DNA of 7,355 nt. It comes from Candidatus Electrothrix marina. Lineage in GTDB: Bacteria > Desulfobacterota > Desulfobulbia > Desulfobulbales > Desulfobulbaceae. The position numbers were made by a program, and so were the translations under genes. This document shows, piece by piece, positions 1 to 7,048 of this stretch. Below the pieces are notes generated by a model. The model saw nothing but the letters and a program-made list of their open reading frames with translations. It had not been told where the DNA came from and did no database searches. The stretch lies in the NCBI GenBank assembly GCA_004028495.1, contig MTKS01000072.1, positions 1-7,355 of the forward strand. The letters are read 5' to 3'. The stretch's first letter is position 1. Each line of letters starts with the position of its first letter.

Positions 1-138
1 CGGTGACCGGAAATGTCCCGCAGGAAGCTCAGAATCAACCGAATACTGTAAACCAAGCTCAACCTGCCACGGTGACCGGAAATGCCCCGCAGGAAGCTCA
101 GAATCAACCGAATACTGTTCATCAGGTTCAAGCCCGAC
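1..138 (+). repeat. 69-bp tandem repeat, two copies, coding
   Basis: Copy 1 covers 1-69 and copy 2 covers 70-138. The first 49 bases of each copy match except for one base (T at 16, C at 85), which changes Val to Ala. The last 20 or so bases have diverged. The period is a multiple of three and adds 23 residues per unit. Because copy 1 begins at the window edge in mid-frame, more copies probably lie upstream. Near identity at DNA level in the first part of the unit suggests recent duplication by slippage or recombination. Confidence 0.9.
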
Positions 139-599
139 AGCCTGCTGAGCCTGCCGAGCTGTCTGCACCAAAAAAAATAAGCCGATCATCCGAGAACAAA
201 GAAAAAGCTTCAAGCCCTCCTAAAAAAACTGCGGATACAGCGTTACAAAAAAAATGGGTCAAGGCGGAGGAGGCCTTCCAGGCAACAGAGTATGATAAGG
301 CTATCGCTCTGTACACCGATTTACTGAACACTTCTCTGGATACAAGGGCACGCAAAAAAATGGAAAAAGCCTCGCTGGCAGCCGGACAGGAGGCACGCAG
401 AAAAGCTGCAAATTTCTTTCAACGTGCCAACAGCGCGACAGATCCCAAGGTCAGAAAGAAGCATCTCCTTTCTTCCAAAACGCTTCTTAAAGATATCCTG
501 CAAAAATATCCTCTTGCCGGACTGGACGCCAAGGTAAAACGGAACCTCGGTCGTGTTGATAAGGAACTGGCCGCTCTTGACCACACACCATTTGATTAA
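1..599 (+). CDS. Repeat-containing protein with TPR-like helical C-terminus, 5' end outside window
   Basis: I do not recognise this gene. The reading frame is open to the left edge; the GTG at 3 is the Val of a repeat unit (Thr-Val-Thr-Gly-Asn), so it is not a credible start and the gene begins upstream. The visible 199 or so residues fall into three parts. The first is two copies of a 23-residue unit rich in Pro, Gln, Asn and Ala (core PQEAQNQPNTV). The second is a Lys/Ser/Pro-rich linker, probably disordered (about residues 45-80). The third is a helical C-terminus with a TPR-like stretch (WVKAEEAFQATEYDKAIALY, then LLNTSLDTRARKKMEKASLA) and further Lys/Leu-rich helices to the end. TPR-like helices usually bind proteins. 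Repeat plus linker plus TPR-like region would fit an envelope or scaffold protein, but no signal peptide can be seen because the N-terminus is missing. The frame ends in TAA. The next gene starts 103 bases downstream with its own ribosome binding site. Confidence 0.75.
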   Translation, partial: VTGNVPQEAQNQPNTVNQAQPATVTGNAPQEAQNQPNTVHQVQARQPAEPAELSAPKKISRSSENKEKASSPPKKTADTALQKKWVKAEEAFQATEYDKAIALYTDLLNTSLDTRARKKMEKASLAAGQEARRKAANFFQRANSATDPKVRKKHLLSSKTLLKDILQKYPLAGLDAKVKRNLGRVDKELAALDHTPFD

Positions 600-702
600 T
601 TTTTCGGCACGATTGCCACCGCCTCCGGAGTACTCTGATACTCACGACAGATAACGCGGAAATTCAGTGAACAACTTTTTCATAACTAATAGGAGTTAGG
701 TC

Positions 703-1590
703 ATGATGAACAATTTTTTAAACAAGAATTCTCTTATCGGAGCCCTGATTATTCTTTTACTGTTGACCTCTTGGTGGGGACAAAGCAAAACCGGTGCCAA
801 CAAACAGCTCACTCGGGACAAGGAGGCCGTTGAAGTACAGCTTGTCGATGCAAAAACAAAATCTGCCGATATCCATCAGGCATTGCAGGAAAAAACAGCA
901 GCACTTACCGATGCTGAAGAGGAATTGGGCAAGGCGGAGACAAAAATCCAACGCTTGGCAAAAGAATTCTCTGAAAAAAAATCAGCGCTGACCACCCTTA
1001 ATAAAGAGGAGAGAATCCTGCTTGAAAAAATCAATGAGCTGGAGCTTGCTCTGAAAAACGCAAAAGATCAACAGGCACAGACCGGATCTGAGCATCAGCA
1101 AAACGTCCAGGAAACAAATGCCGCGCACAATGAAGCACTGGCAAAATTAAAGAAAGCTGAAGCTCGGATTGCCCAGCTCGAAAAAGAACTGACAGAACTG
1201 AAAGCGCAGGCTGAAGCCCGGGTCGCAGAACTGAAAGCCCGGACTGAAACCAGGACTGAAAAATTGAGAGCCCAAACTGAAGCCCAAATTGCCCAACTTC
1301 GGAAAAAACAGGATGAAGCCGCAACAGAAACCGAATCCCTCCGGGCACAGGTCATCGGCTTTGAAAAAGTTGTTGAAGAAAGAAATGCGGCCCTTGCAGA
1401 GGTAGGCAGCGACTTGCAGTCCTGCAAGCTCAACACAAAGGTTCTGCTCTCTAAAATTACCGAGCAGGAAAACGCACAACAGGGCATGGCGGAAAAAATG
1501 CACCTTATGGTGCAGGATCTGTCAGAAGAAGCTGCGGCACATAAGGACACAACTCCGGTACAGGAAGAGCTGCCTGCTCAGAAAAAATAA
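703..1590 (+). CDS. Membrane-anchored long coiled-coil protein of unknown function
   Basis: I cannot assign a known family. The product is 295 residues. A short polar N-terminus (MMNNFLNKN) is followed by one hydrophobic segment at about residues 11-25 (LIGALIILLLLTSWWG). There is no lipobox cysteine, so this is an uncleaved anchor or a signal peptide rather than a lipoprotein signal. From about residue 35 to 280 the protein is almost entirely Ala/Glu/Lys/Gln/Leu with heptad-like spacing, typical of an extended coiled coil, probably in the periplasm. Residues 165-197 hold three 11-residue repeats. There is one cysteine, in LQSCKLN near residue 244. The C-terminal 20 residues are polar and probably unstructured. 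The start is supported by AGGAG at 691-695, seven bases before ATG 703; the next codon is also ATG. Such proteins often act as spacers or scaffolds in the envelope, but that role is only inferred. Ala/Lys/Gln-rich composition resembles the gene to the left, so the two may work together. Confidence 0.8.
   Translation: MMNNFLNKNSLIGALIILLLLTSWWGQSKTGANKQLTRDKEAVEVQLVDAKTKSADIHQALQEKTAALTDAEEELGKAETKIQRLAKEFSEKKSALTTLNKEERILLEKINELELALKNAKDQQAQTGSEHQQNVQETNAAHNEALAKLKKAEARIAQLEKELTELKAQAEARVAELKARTETRTEKLRAQTEAQIAQLRKKQDEAATETESLRAQVIGFEKVVEERNAALAEVGSDLQSCKLNTKVLLSKITEQENAQQGMAEKMHLMVQDLSEEAAAHKDTTPVQEELPAQKK
1195..1293 (+). repeat. Three 33-bp units encoding 11-residue coiled-coil repeats
   Basis: The units are 1195-1227, 1228-1260 and 1261-1293, encoding ELKAQAEARVA, ELKARTETRTE and KLRAQTEAQIA (residues 165-197). 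A weaker related unit follows, starting QLRKKQ. The pattern is (E/K)L(K/R)A(Q/R)(A/T)E followed by four variable positions. An 11-residue period is a hendecad, which gives a straighter or slightly right-handed coiled coil than the usual heptad. The DNA copies have diverged, so this is an old duplication kept for its structure. Confidence 0.75.
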
Positions 1591-1651
1591 CAACTACTTG
1601 GTTACACCTGACCAATAAAGTCGATCTCAGCCCAACTGATATGAAGGCTCA

Positions 1652-1700
1652 AGGCTCAGACTGTGCAGAAAAAATAACCTGCACAGTCTGAGCCTCTTTG
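1652..1700 (+). terminator. Strong hairpin, probable rho-independent terminator
   Basis: The left arm is 1652-1668 (AGGCTCAGACTGTGCAG) and the right arm is 1679-1695. They form a perfect 17-bp stem with a 10-base A-rich loop (1669-1678). The following bases (CTTTGTTGTT) are T-rich but interrupted, so the tail is imperfect. It lies about 60 bases after the stop of the coiled-coil gene, where a terminator is expected, and would separate that transcript from the DUF456 gene. The minus-strand side has no T-run, so termination is likely one-way. Confidence 0.7.
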
Positions 1701-1786
1701 TTGTTACCCCTGCTTCATCTGAAACAGAGGGTAAGGTCGCGTGAAGTCACTTTTGTTAATTCGTTTTTTGTACCTCGGAGACGTAT

Positions 1787-2329
1787 GTGCAGGCGTATGT
1801 ACAGATAATAACAGACTGGTTTTCTTCACTCTATACAGTCACCCTTGCCAACCCCCATGTGTGGGGCTTCCTGGCAAGCCTCCCCTTTATTATTGGAGGC
1901 TTGATAGGTACGGTTTTCCCCGCTCTCCCTGGGACGGTGTTGATCCTCGTCGGCTTTGTGACCTACGGATTAATTACAGAATTTGACAAGTTACCGGCCT
2001 GGTTCTTTGTCGGGCAAACCGTGTTGGTCGCCCTGAGCTACCTGATTGAATTTCTCGCCACAGCTTTCGGGGTGAAAATGTTCGGCGGCTCAAAAGCGGC
2101 CGCCTGGGGTGCTGTCCTCGGTTCTCTACTGGTCTTTGTCCTCGGGCCTATCGGCATTATTGCGGGCCCTTTACTGGGAGCGATTGCCGGTGAGTTAATT
2201 ATGGGGGAACAGATCAAACAGGCCCTGCATTCCGGATTCGGCTCCTTTCTCGGTTTCATGGGCGGGGTGATTGCCAATCTGGTTATTTCCGGGTTGATGA
2301 TTGCTTGGTTTATTTTGGAAATACTGTAG
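1787..2329 (+). CDS. DUF456 family small membrane protein
   Basis: This is a 180-residue integral membrane protein matching the DUF456 family, whose biochemical role is not established. Typical family landmarks are PALPGTVLILVG (residues 45-56), FGVKMFGGSKAAAWGAVLGS (94-113) and GPLLGAIAGELI (128-139). Hydrophobic segments lie at about 26-46, 48-64, 75-95, 104-136 and 151-178. They are rich in Gly, with small-residue packing motifs. GTG 1787 is the only sensible start: the frame has a TAA stop at 1757 and no in-frame ATG precedes the first membrane segments, and GGAG at 1777-1780 sits six bases upstream. The gene follows a terminator and precedes topB by 95 bases. It is probably transcribed on its own or with topB. 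An 81-codon frame overlapping its 5' end (from 1741) is not needed to explain anything. Confidence 0.85.
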   Translation: MQAYVQIITDWFSSLYTVTLANPHVWGFLASLPFIIGGLIGTVFPALPGTVLILVGFVTYGLITEFDKLPAWFFVGQTVLVALSYLIEFLATAFGVKMFGGSKAAAWGAVLGSLLVFVLGPIGIIAGPLLGAIAGELIMGEQIKQALHSGFGSFLGFMGGVIANLVISGLMIAWFILEIL

Positions 2330-2379
2330 CATTTGTCGAACCCTCGCAAAATAACAAATAAAAAAATTCGAAAAGTTCA

Positions 2380-2403
2380 GCCAAGAATTCAAGCTCCCTT
2401 GGC
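2380..2403 (+). other. Weak 6-bp hairpin in the DUF456-topB gap
   Basis: GCCAAG (2380-2385) and CTTGGC (2398-2403) can pair around a 12-base loop. There is no T-run after it, so it is not an intrinsic terminator. It lies about 20 bases before the topB start in an A-rich gap (2330-2424) where I see no clear promoter. A stem this short could be chance. Confidence 0.25.
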
Positions 2404-2424
2404 GTGATACTCAATTAACTAACC

Positions 2425-4890
2425 ATGGGAAAAACACTCATCATCGCAGAAAAGCCCAGCGTGGCCGCTGACATTGTCAAGGCCCTGCCCGGCAAATTCA
2501 CAAAATCCAAAACCCATTTCGAGGGCGGTGATTATATCGTCTCCTATGCGGTCGGCCATCTTGTCTCTATCGGTTTTCCCGAAGAGATTGACCCGAAATT
2601 TCAGAAATGGACCCTGGACAACCTGCCCATTCTGCCGGAAGAATTTCCCCTGAGCGTACTGCCCAACACCAAGACCCAGTACAACGCTCTGAGCAAGCTG
2701 ATTCGACGCAAGGATGTGGAGATCATTGTCAATGGTTGTGATGCCGGTCGCGAAGGTGAATTAATCTTCAAATACATCCTCAAGCACGCCTATACCAGAT
2801 CTGTAGCCGGGAAATCCATCCGCAGGCTCTGGCTCCAATCCATGACCTTGGATTCCATCCGAGCAGGATTGCAAAATCTGCGTGAAAATGAAGAAATGCA
2901 GAGTCTTGAAGATACAGCTTTCTGTCGCTCCGAGGCGGACTGGCTCATCGGTATCAACGCCACCCGCGCCCTGACCTGCTATAACTCCCGCCACGGCGGC
3001 TTCAGAAAAACCCCCTGCGGACGGGTCCAGACCCCTACCCTGTCTTTGTTAGTCAAGCGGGAAGCGGAACGACGCGCCTTTGTTCCGACCGATTATTGGG
3101 AGCTGCATGCTGATTTTCACTGCGAGAATGCCGTCTACCAAGGAATCTGGATTGACACGGACTTTAAAAAAGACCCGGACAATCCCCATGCCAATAAAAA
3201 ACGCATTTGGGAAGAAAAGCAGGCTGTAGCGATCGCGGAAAAGTGCCTTGGTAAAAAAGCGGAGGTTGAGGAAACCCATAAGGATTCCAACCAGGCCCCG
3301 CCCCAGCTGTATGATCTGACCACCCTGCAACGGGAAGCCAACTCCAGGTTCGGTTTCTCAGCCAAAAACACCTTGGGCCTTGCCCAGGCCCTGTATGAGC
3401 GCCATAAACTGATAACCTATCCCAGAACAGACAGTCGCTGTTTGCCGGAAGATTATTCCGAGTCTGTCCATAACGTACTGGAACGCCAGCAAGGATGGCA
3501 ATACGGCGAATTTGCCGCTGAGGCTCTCAGTAAAGGATATCTGAAAAAGAACCAAAAGAATAAACGGCTCTTTAATAATAAAAAAATAAGTGATCATTTT
3601 GCGATTATTCCGACCTCGGGCCTTCCCGGCACCCTCAGTGAACCGGAACTGAAGATCTACCAGATGATCGTGCAGCGTTTCCTGGCGATCCTCTTTCCTG
3701 CGGCGATCTTTCATAACACCCGCCGGGTTTCCATTGTGGAGCAGGAGACCTTTCTCACCGAGGGGAAAATCCTGGTGAAACCGGGCTGGAAGGCAGTGTA
3801 CGGATCCAAGCCCGGGGCCGGTGACGCAAAGACCCTGGTGGCCCTGCCGGAGGGGAAGCCCGTGCTCTGCAAAGAAATAGAACAAAAAAAGCTTGTCACC
3901 AAACCGCCGGCTCGATTTTCCGAAGCCACCCTGCTCTCGGCTATGGAGAATTCCGGGAAACTGGTGGATGACGAAGAACTGGCCGAGGCCATGAAAGAGC
4001 GCGGTCTCGGCACTCCTGCCACCCGTGCCGCTATTATTGAAAAGCTGCTCAATGAAAAATATGTTGTTCGGGAACAAAAGGAACTCATTCCCACAGGTAA
4101 GGCCATTGAACTGCTCGCCCTTCTGGAGGCACGGGATATTGATGTCCTTGCCTCACCGGAACTGACCGGCGAATGGGAGTATAAGCTCAGTCAAATCCTC
4201 CGCGGCAAGATGACCCGCGAACAATTCATGCAGGAAATTCGTGACCAAACCGCCAAAATTGTCGCACAGGTAAAAACCGGCGAGGAAGCTGTTCGCAAGG
4301 AGGCTCAGTTTTCTCCGGTTGATGGCCTAAAATTCTTTGAGAATGCAACCGCCTACCAGTCGGAAGACGGTAAATTGATGATCCGCAAGATTCTCGGCGG
4401 CAGAATCATGGAGGAGGACGAGATCGTCCGCCTGATTCAAGGCGAAACCGTCGGACCGTACACGGATTTTCGCTCCAAAAAGGGCAAGCCCTTTACCGCC
4501 TCCATCGCTATCAAGGATTCCAAGATCTCTTTTCAATTTGCCGACTCCACCGATGACCTTGATATGGAGGCCATTAAACAGCAGGAACCTATCGGCATCT
4601 CACCTGCGGATCAGACCAAGGTCTTTGAAACCCCTATGGCCTATATGTCGGAATCCGCTCTTAAGGGGGATCGGGAAATAGGATTGCGCATAGGAAAAAT
4701 CATCCTGGAACGCGCCATTACTCGCGAGAATATCGCCCAACTCTTGACTGATGGGAAAACCGAGCTGATCAACGGATTTATTTCAAAAAGAAAACGACCC
4801 TTTGACGCATATCTCTGCATGGACAACAAAGGAAAGATCACCTTTGAATTCCCGCCGAGAAAGCCGAGGGCACCAAAAGGGAAAAGCTGA
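2425..4890 (+). CDS. topB: DNA topoisomerase III with two C-terminal accessory repeats
   Basis: This is a type IA topoisomerase of 821 residues. It cuts one DNA strand through a 5'-phosphotyrosine link, passes a strand and reseals, which decatenates or unlinks replication and recombination intermediates. The Toprim domain starts at once (LIIAEKPSVA, with Glu9) and has the acidic motif DAGREGE at 106-112; Gly108 replaces the second Asp of the DxD seen in topoisomerase I, as in many TopB proteins. Further landmarks are PCGRVQTPTL (about 197-206), the catalytic Tyr332 in ITYPRTDS, and GLGTPATRA (527-535). The C-terminus carries two related modules (about 634-700 and 731-806), each ending in a pattern like GFISKRKRPFDAYL then FEF. 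They resemble the topoisomerase C-terminal repeat family. There are no zinc-finger cysteine clusters. The protein is longer than E. coli TopB (653 residues), mostly because of these modules. The ATG start agrees with the family N-terminus, yet no Shine-Dalgarno sequence precedes it. I infer a role in chromosome maintenance rather than plasmid transfer, since no plasmid genes are nearby. Confidence 0.95.
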   Translation: MGKTLIIAEKPSVAADIVKALPGKFTKSKTHFEGGDYIVSYAVGHLVSIGFPEEIDPKFQKWTLDNLPILPEEFPLSVLPNTKTQYNALSKLIRRKDVEIIVNGCDAGREGELIFKYILKHAYTRSVAGKSIRRLWLQSMTLDSIRAGLQNLRENEEMQSLEDTAFCRSEADWLIGINATRALTCYNSRHGGFRKTPCGRVQTPTLSLLVKREAERRAFVPTDYWELHADFHCENAVYQGIWIDTDFKKDPDNPHANKKRIWEEKQAVAIAEKCLGKKAEVEETHKDSNQAPPQLYDLTTLQREANSRFGFSAKNTLGLAQALYERHKLITYPRTDSRCLPEDYSESVHNVLERQQGWQYGEFAAEALSKGYLKKNQKNKRLFNNKKISDHFAIIPTSGLPGTLSEPELKIYQMIVQRFLAILFPAAIFHNTRRVSIVEQETFLTEGKILVKPGWKAVYGSKPGAGDAKTLVALPEGKPVLCKEIEQKKLVTKPPARFSEATLLSAMENSGKLVDDEELAEAMKERGLGTPATRAAIIEKLLNEKYVVREQKELIPTGKAIELLALLEARDIDVLASPELTGEWEYKLSQILRGKMTREQFMQEIRDQTAKIVAQVKTGEEAVRKEAQFSPVDGLKFFENATAYQSEDGKLMIRKILGGRIMEEDEIVRLIQGETVGPYTDFRSKKGKPFTASIAIKDSKISFQFADSTDDLDMEAIKQQEPIGISPADQTKVFETPMAYMSESALKGDREIGLRIGKIILERAITRENIAQLLTDGKTELINGFISKRKRPFDAYLCMDNKGKITFEFPPRKPRAPKGKS

Positions 4891-4984
4891 CCCCCTGTCC
4901 GGGTACTCCTTTTAACCTCACAATCTTATTTTTTATATGAAAGTGTCAAGTGACTCCTTCATTCTACCGATTTTCATCCTTTGT

Positions 4985-5009
4985 TGTCCCGGCCCGCTGG
5001 GCCGGGACA
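4985..5009 (+). promoter_or_regulatory. GC-rich hairpin abutting the rsfS ribosome binding site
   Basis: TTGTCCCGGCC/C pairs exactly with the sequence at 4999-5009 around a three-base loop (GCT, 4996-4998), giving an 11-bp stem, mostly G-C. The last paired base, A5009, is the first base of the AGGAG (5009-5013) before rsfS. No T-run follows, so it is a poor intrinsic terminator for topB. It could instead mark a processing end, protect the rsfS-gpmI message, or modulate ribosome access. The rest of the 4891-5025 gap is T-rich, and a promoter may lie around 4910-4940, but I see no good -35/-10 pair. Confidence 0.5.
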
Positions 5010-5025
5010 GGAGTTATATCATAAG

Positions 5026-5427
5026 ATGCGACAGCTGAAAAAAGAACACCGCGAACGAACCTCTCTGGAACTGGCTGAAATCTGCGCCCGCACTGCGCTG
5101 GAGACCAAGGCGGAAGACCTGATTATCCTGGACGTTCATGCCGAATCCTCCTTTACTGATTATTTTGTCATTATGAGCGGTCGCTCCAGCCGCCATGTCC
5201 AGGGGTTGGCTGATGCGATTGAGGCGGAGTTGCGCTCCAAACGAGTGACCAGTACCCACTCTGAAGGGTTAAAGGAAGGCATGTGGGTTCTGCTGGATTT
5301 CGGTGATATCGTGACCCATATCTTTTATAAGGACCAACGGGAGTTTTATGACCTGGAAGGGCTCTGGCATGATGCCCCTCGGGTGGATCTGAAAGAACTG
5401 GGCATTGAGGAAAAGGAGGAAGATTGA
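5026..5427 (+). CDS. rsfS: Ribosomal silencing factor RsfS
   Basis: The product is 133 residues and belongs to the RsfS/Iojap/YbeB family. These proteins bind ribosomal protein uL14 on the large subunit and block joining to the small subunit, lowering translation when nutrients are short. Family landmarks run in order: LDVHAESSFTDYFVIMSG, then SGRSSRHVQGLADAIE, EGLKEGMWVLLDFGDIVTHI, and REFYDLEGLWHDAPRVDL. The acidic tail (ELGIEEKEED) is variable in the family. I chose ATG 5026 because the longer frame, from TTG 4981, would run through the GC-rich hairpin and the AGGAG (5009-5013). That AGGAG is 12 bases before the ATG, a rather long gap. The TGA stop (5425-5427) overlaps the start of gpmI by one base, so the two genes are translationally coupled in one operon. 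In many bacteria rsfS follows nadD; here its upstream neighbour is topB. Confidence 0.93.
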   Translation: MRQLKKEHRERTSLELAEICARTALETKAEDLIILDVHAESSFTDYFVIMSGRSSRHVQGLADAIEAELRSKRVTSTHSEGLKEGMWVLLDFGDIVTHIFYKDQREFYDLEGLWHDAPRVDLKELGIEEKEED

Positions 5428-6989
5428 TGGCGGACAACGGACCGGTAGTATTGGCAATTCTGGACGGATGGGGGCTTGCCCCGGCATCAGCAACCAATGC
5501 GGTTTCCGTGGCCCGCACCCCGAATATGGATCGTTGGGCTGCGGTCTGTCCCTCAACCACGCTGGTTGCCCATAACGGTCTGGTCGGCTTACCTGAAGGC
5601 CAGATGGGCAACTCCGAGGTCGGGCATCTGAATATCGGGTCCGGGCGGATCGTGTATCAGGACTACACCCGGATCAATCGGGCGGTTGAACTGGGTGAAT
5701 TTGCCGACAACCCGGTATTGACGAAGGTCATGGAGCAGGTCAAGGCCGCAGGCAGCCGGATTCATTTCTGCGGCTTGCTTTCAGACGGCGGGGTCCATTC
5801 CCACCTTAATCATCTGGCCGCCCTGTTGGCAATGGCAGGAGCCAGAGGACTTGACGCCAAAATACATTGCTTCATGGACGGTCGGGATACTGCGCCCTCC
5901 AGCGGAGCAGGCTATATGGAAGAGCTGCTTGCCGCCATTGAGCGGATCGGCTGCGGCCAAGTGGCAACGGTGTCCGGTCGTTACTGGGCTATGGATCGGG
6001 ATACCCGCTGGGACCGGGTAGAAAAAGCATGGCAGGCTCTGGTCAACGGGCAAGGTCTAACTGCTGAAGATCCTTTGCAAGCGGTCAAGGATGCCTACGC
6101 ACGCAAGGAAACCGATGAGTTCATCAACCCCACAGTACTCCTTGATGCTGAGGGACAGCCAGTGGGCAGGATCAGCGATGGCGATGCCATTGTCTTTTTC
6201 AACTTCCGGGCTGATCGGGTGCGGGAACTCTGCCATGCCTTTTCCGATGCCGACTTTCAGGGCTTTGCTGTCAGTAACCGGCCTGAGCTTCTAGAGCTGG
6301 TCACCATGACCGAATATGAAGCGGATTTTTCCTTTCCCATCGCCTTTCCTCCGCAGAGCCTGACCCGTATCCTCGGAGAAGAGGCGAGTAAGGCGGGTAT
6401 GCATCAGCTACGGATCGCGGAGACAGAAAAGTATGCCCATGTTACCTATTTCTTCAACGGCGGCGGAGAGGAACCTTTTCCCGGCGAAGACCGTATCCTC
6501 ATTGAATCCCCACGGGATGTAGCCACCTACGATCTCAAACCGGCCATGAGTGCGGTGGAGGTCACCGACCGCTTGTTGGCTGCACTGGCTGATCAGGCGG
6601 CGGCAGGAACGCCCTATGATCTGGTGATCCTCAACTTTGCCAACGGTGATATGGTCGGGCATACAGGAGTGCTGGAAGCAGCTGTGCAGGCCTGCGAGAC
6701 CGTGGATCTCTGTCTTGGTCGGCTTGCCGAACAGGTGCAGAAAATGGGCGGTGCCCTGTTGATCACGGCGGATCACGGTAATGCAGAGACTATGGTCAAC
6801 CTGGAGACCGGGCAGCCGCATACGGCCCATACTCTCAATCCGGTGCCGCTAATTCTGGTCAGTGAGGAGCATAAGGGCTGCACGCTGAAGGACGGTGGTG
6901 CGCTTAAGGATATTGCCCCTACGCTGATGGGCTTACTTGGGTTGGAGCAGCCTGTGGAGATGGAAGGGCAAAGTCTGATTGCGAAATAG
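5427..6989 (+). CDS. gpmI: 2,3-bisphosphoglycerate-independent phosphoglycerate mutase
   Basis: GpmI is a cytosolic, Mn-dependent enzyme that interconverts 3- and 2-phosphoglycerate in glycolysis and gluconeogenesis. The product has 520 residues, close to the usual 510 or so. All key elements of this alkaline-phosphatase-superfamily enzyme can be seen. They are Asp13 (LAILDGWG), the phosphorylated Ser63 (GNSEVGHLN), His124 (SDGGVHSH), Arg153-Asp154 (MDGRDTAP), Arg185 and Arg191 (SGRYWAMDRD), Arg261 and Arg264 (FNFRADR), Lys335 (AETEKYAHVTYFFNGG), Asp408 and His412 (NGDMVGHTG), Asp449-His450 (TADHGNAETM) and the HTAHT histidines 465/468. No catalytic residue appears to be missing. ATG 5427 is preferred over the in-frame TTG 5424: AGGAGG at 5414-5419 lies seven bases upstream, and ATG overlaps the rsfS stop as TGATG. 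No strong terminator follows the TAG; only a short TCGG/CCGA stem at about 7011-7023 and a six-T run at 7040 are present. Confidence 0.97.
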   Translation: MADNGPVVLAILDGWGLAPASATNAVSVARTPNMDRWAAVCPSTTLVAHNGLVGLPEGQMGNSEVGHLNIGSGRIVYQDYTRINRAVELGEFADNPVLTKVMEQVKAAGSRIHFCGLLSDGGVHSHLNHLAALLAMAGARGLDAKIHCFMDGRDTAPSSGAGYMEELLAAIERIGCGQVATVSGRYWAMDRDTRWDRVEKAWQALVNGQGLTAEDPLQAVKDAYARKETDEFINPTVLLDAEGQPVGRISDGDAIVFFNFRADRVRELCHAFSDADFQGFAVSNRPELLELVTMTEYEADFSFPIAFPPQSLTRILGEEASKAGMHQLRIAETEKYAHVTYFFNGGGEEPFPGEDRILIESPRDVATYDLKPAMSAVEVTDRLLAALADQAAAGTPYDLVILNFANGDMVGHTGVLEAAVQACETVDLCLGRLAEQVQKMGGALLITADHGNAETMVNLETGQPHTAHTLNPVPLILVSEEHKGCTLKDGGALKDIAPTLMGLLGLEQPVEMEGQSLIAK

Positions 6990-7048
6990 AGACGGGCAGC
7001 GAGACTAACATCGGGATTTCCGAGAAAGACTATTTGATATTTTTTCGA

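Noticed and set aside
1..138. The tandem repeat as a CRISPR array
   Set aside because: Units are contiguous 69-bp coding copies kept in frame, with no unique spacers between short identical repeats.
170..360. Runs of seven or eight A (170-177, 247-254, 354-360) as programmed frameshift sites
   Set aside because: They are ordinary Lys codon runs in an A-rich gene; the frame continues intact and the other frames soon stop.
1598..1615. TTGGT/ACCAA stem just after the coiled-coil gene as a terminator
   Set aside because: The stem is only 5 bp with no T-tract, and the much stronger hairpin at 1652-1695 fills that role.
1741..1986. 81-codon + strand frame starting at GTG 1741 and overlapping the DUF456 gene
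   Set aside because: It covers the same DNA as the well-supported DUF456 frame, has no good ribosome binding site and its protein resembles nothing I know.
3358..4077. 239-codon minus-strand frame inside topB
   Set aside because: It lies wholly within conserved topB codons, including the catalytic Tyr and GLGTPATR regions, and is best explained as an antisense shadow.
4945..4954. Small inverted repeat GTCA-AG-TGAC upstream of rsfS as an operator
   Set aside because: Four-base half sites are expected by chance and no promoter could be placed beside it.
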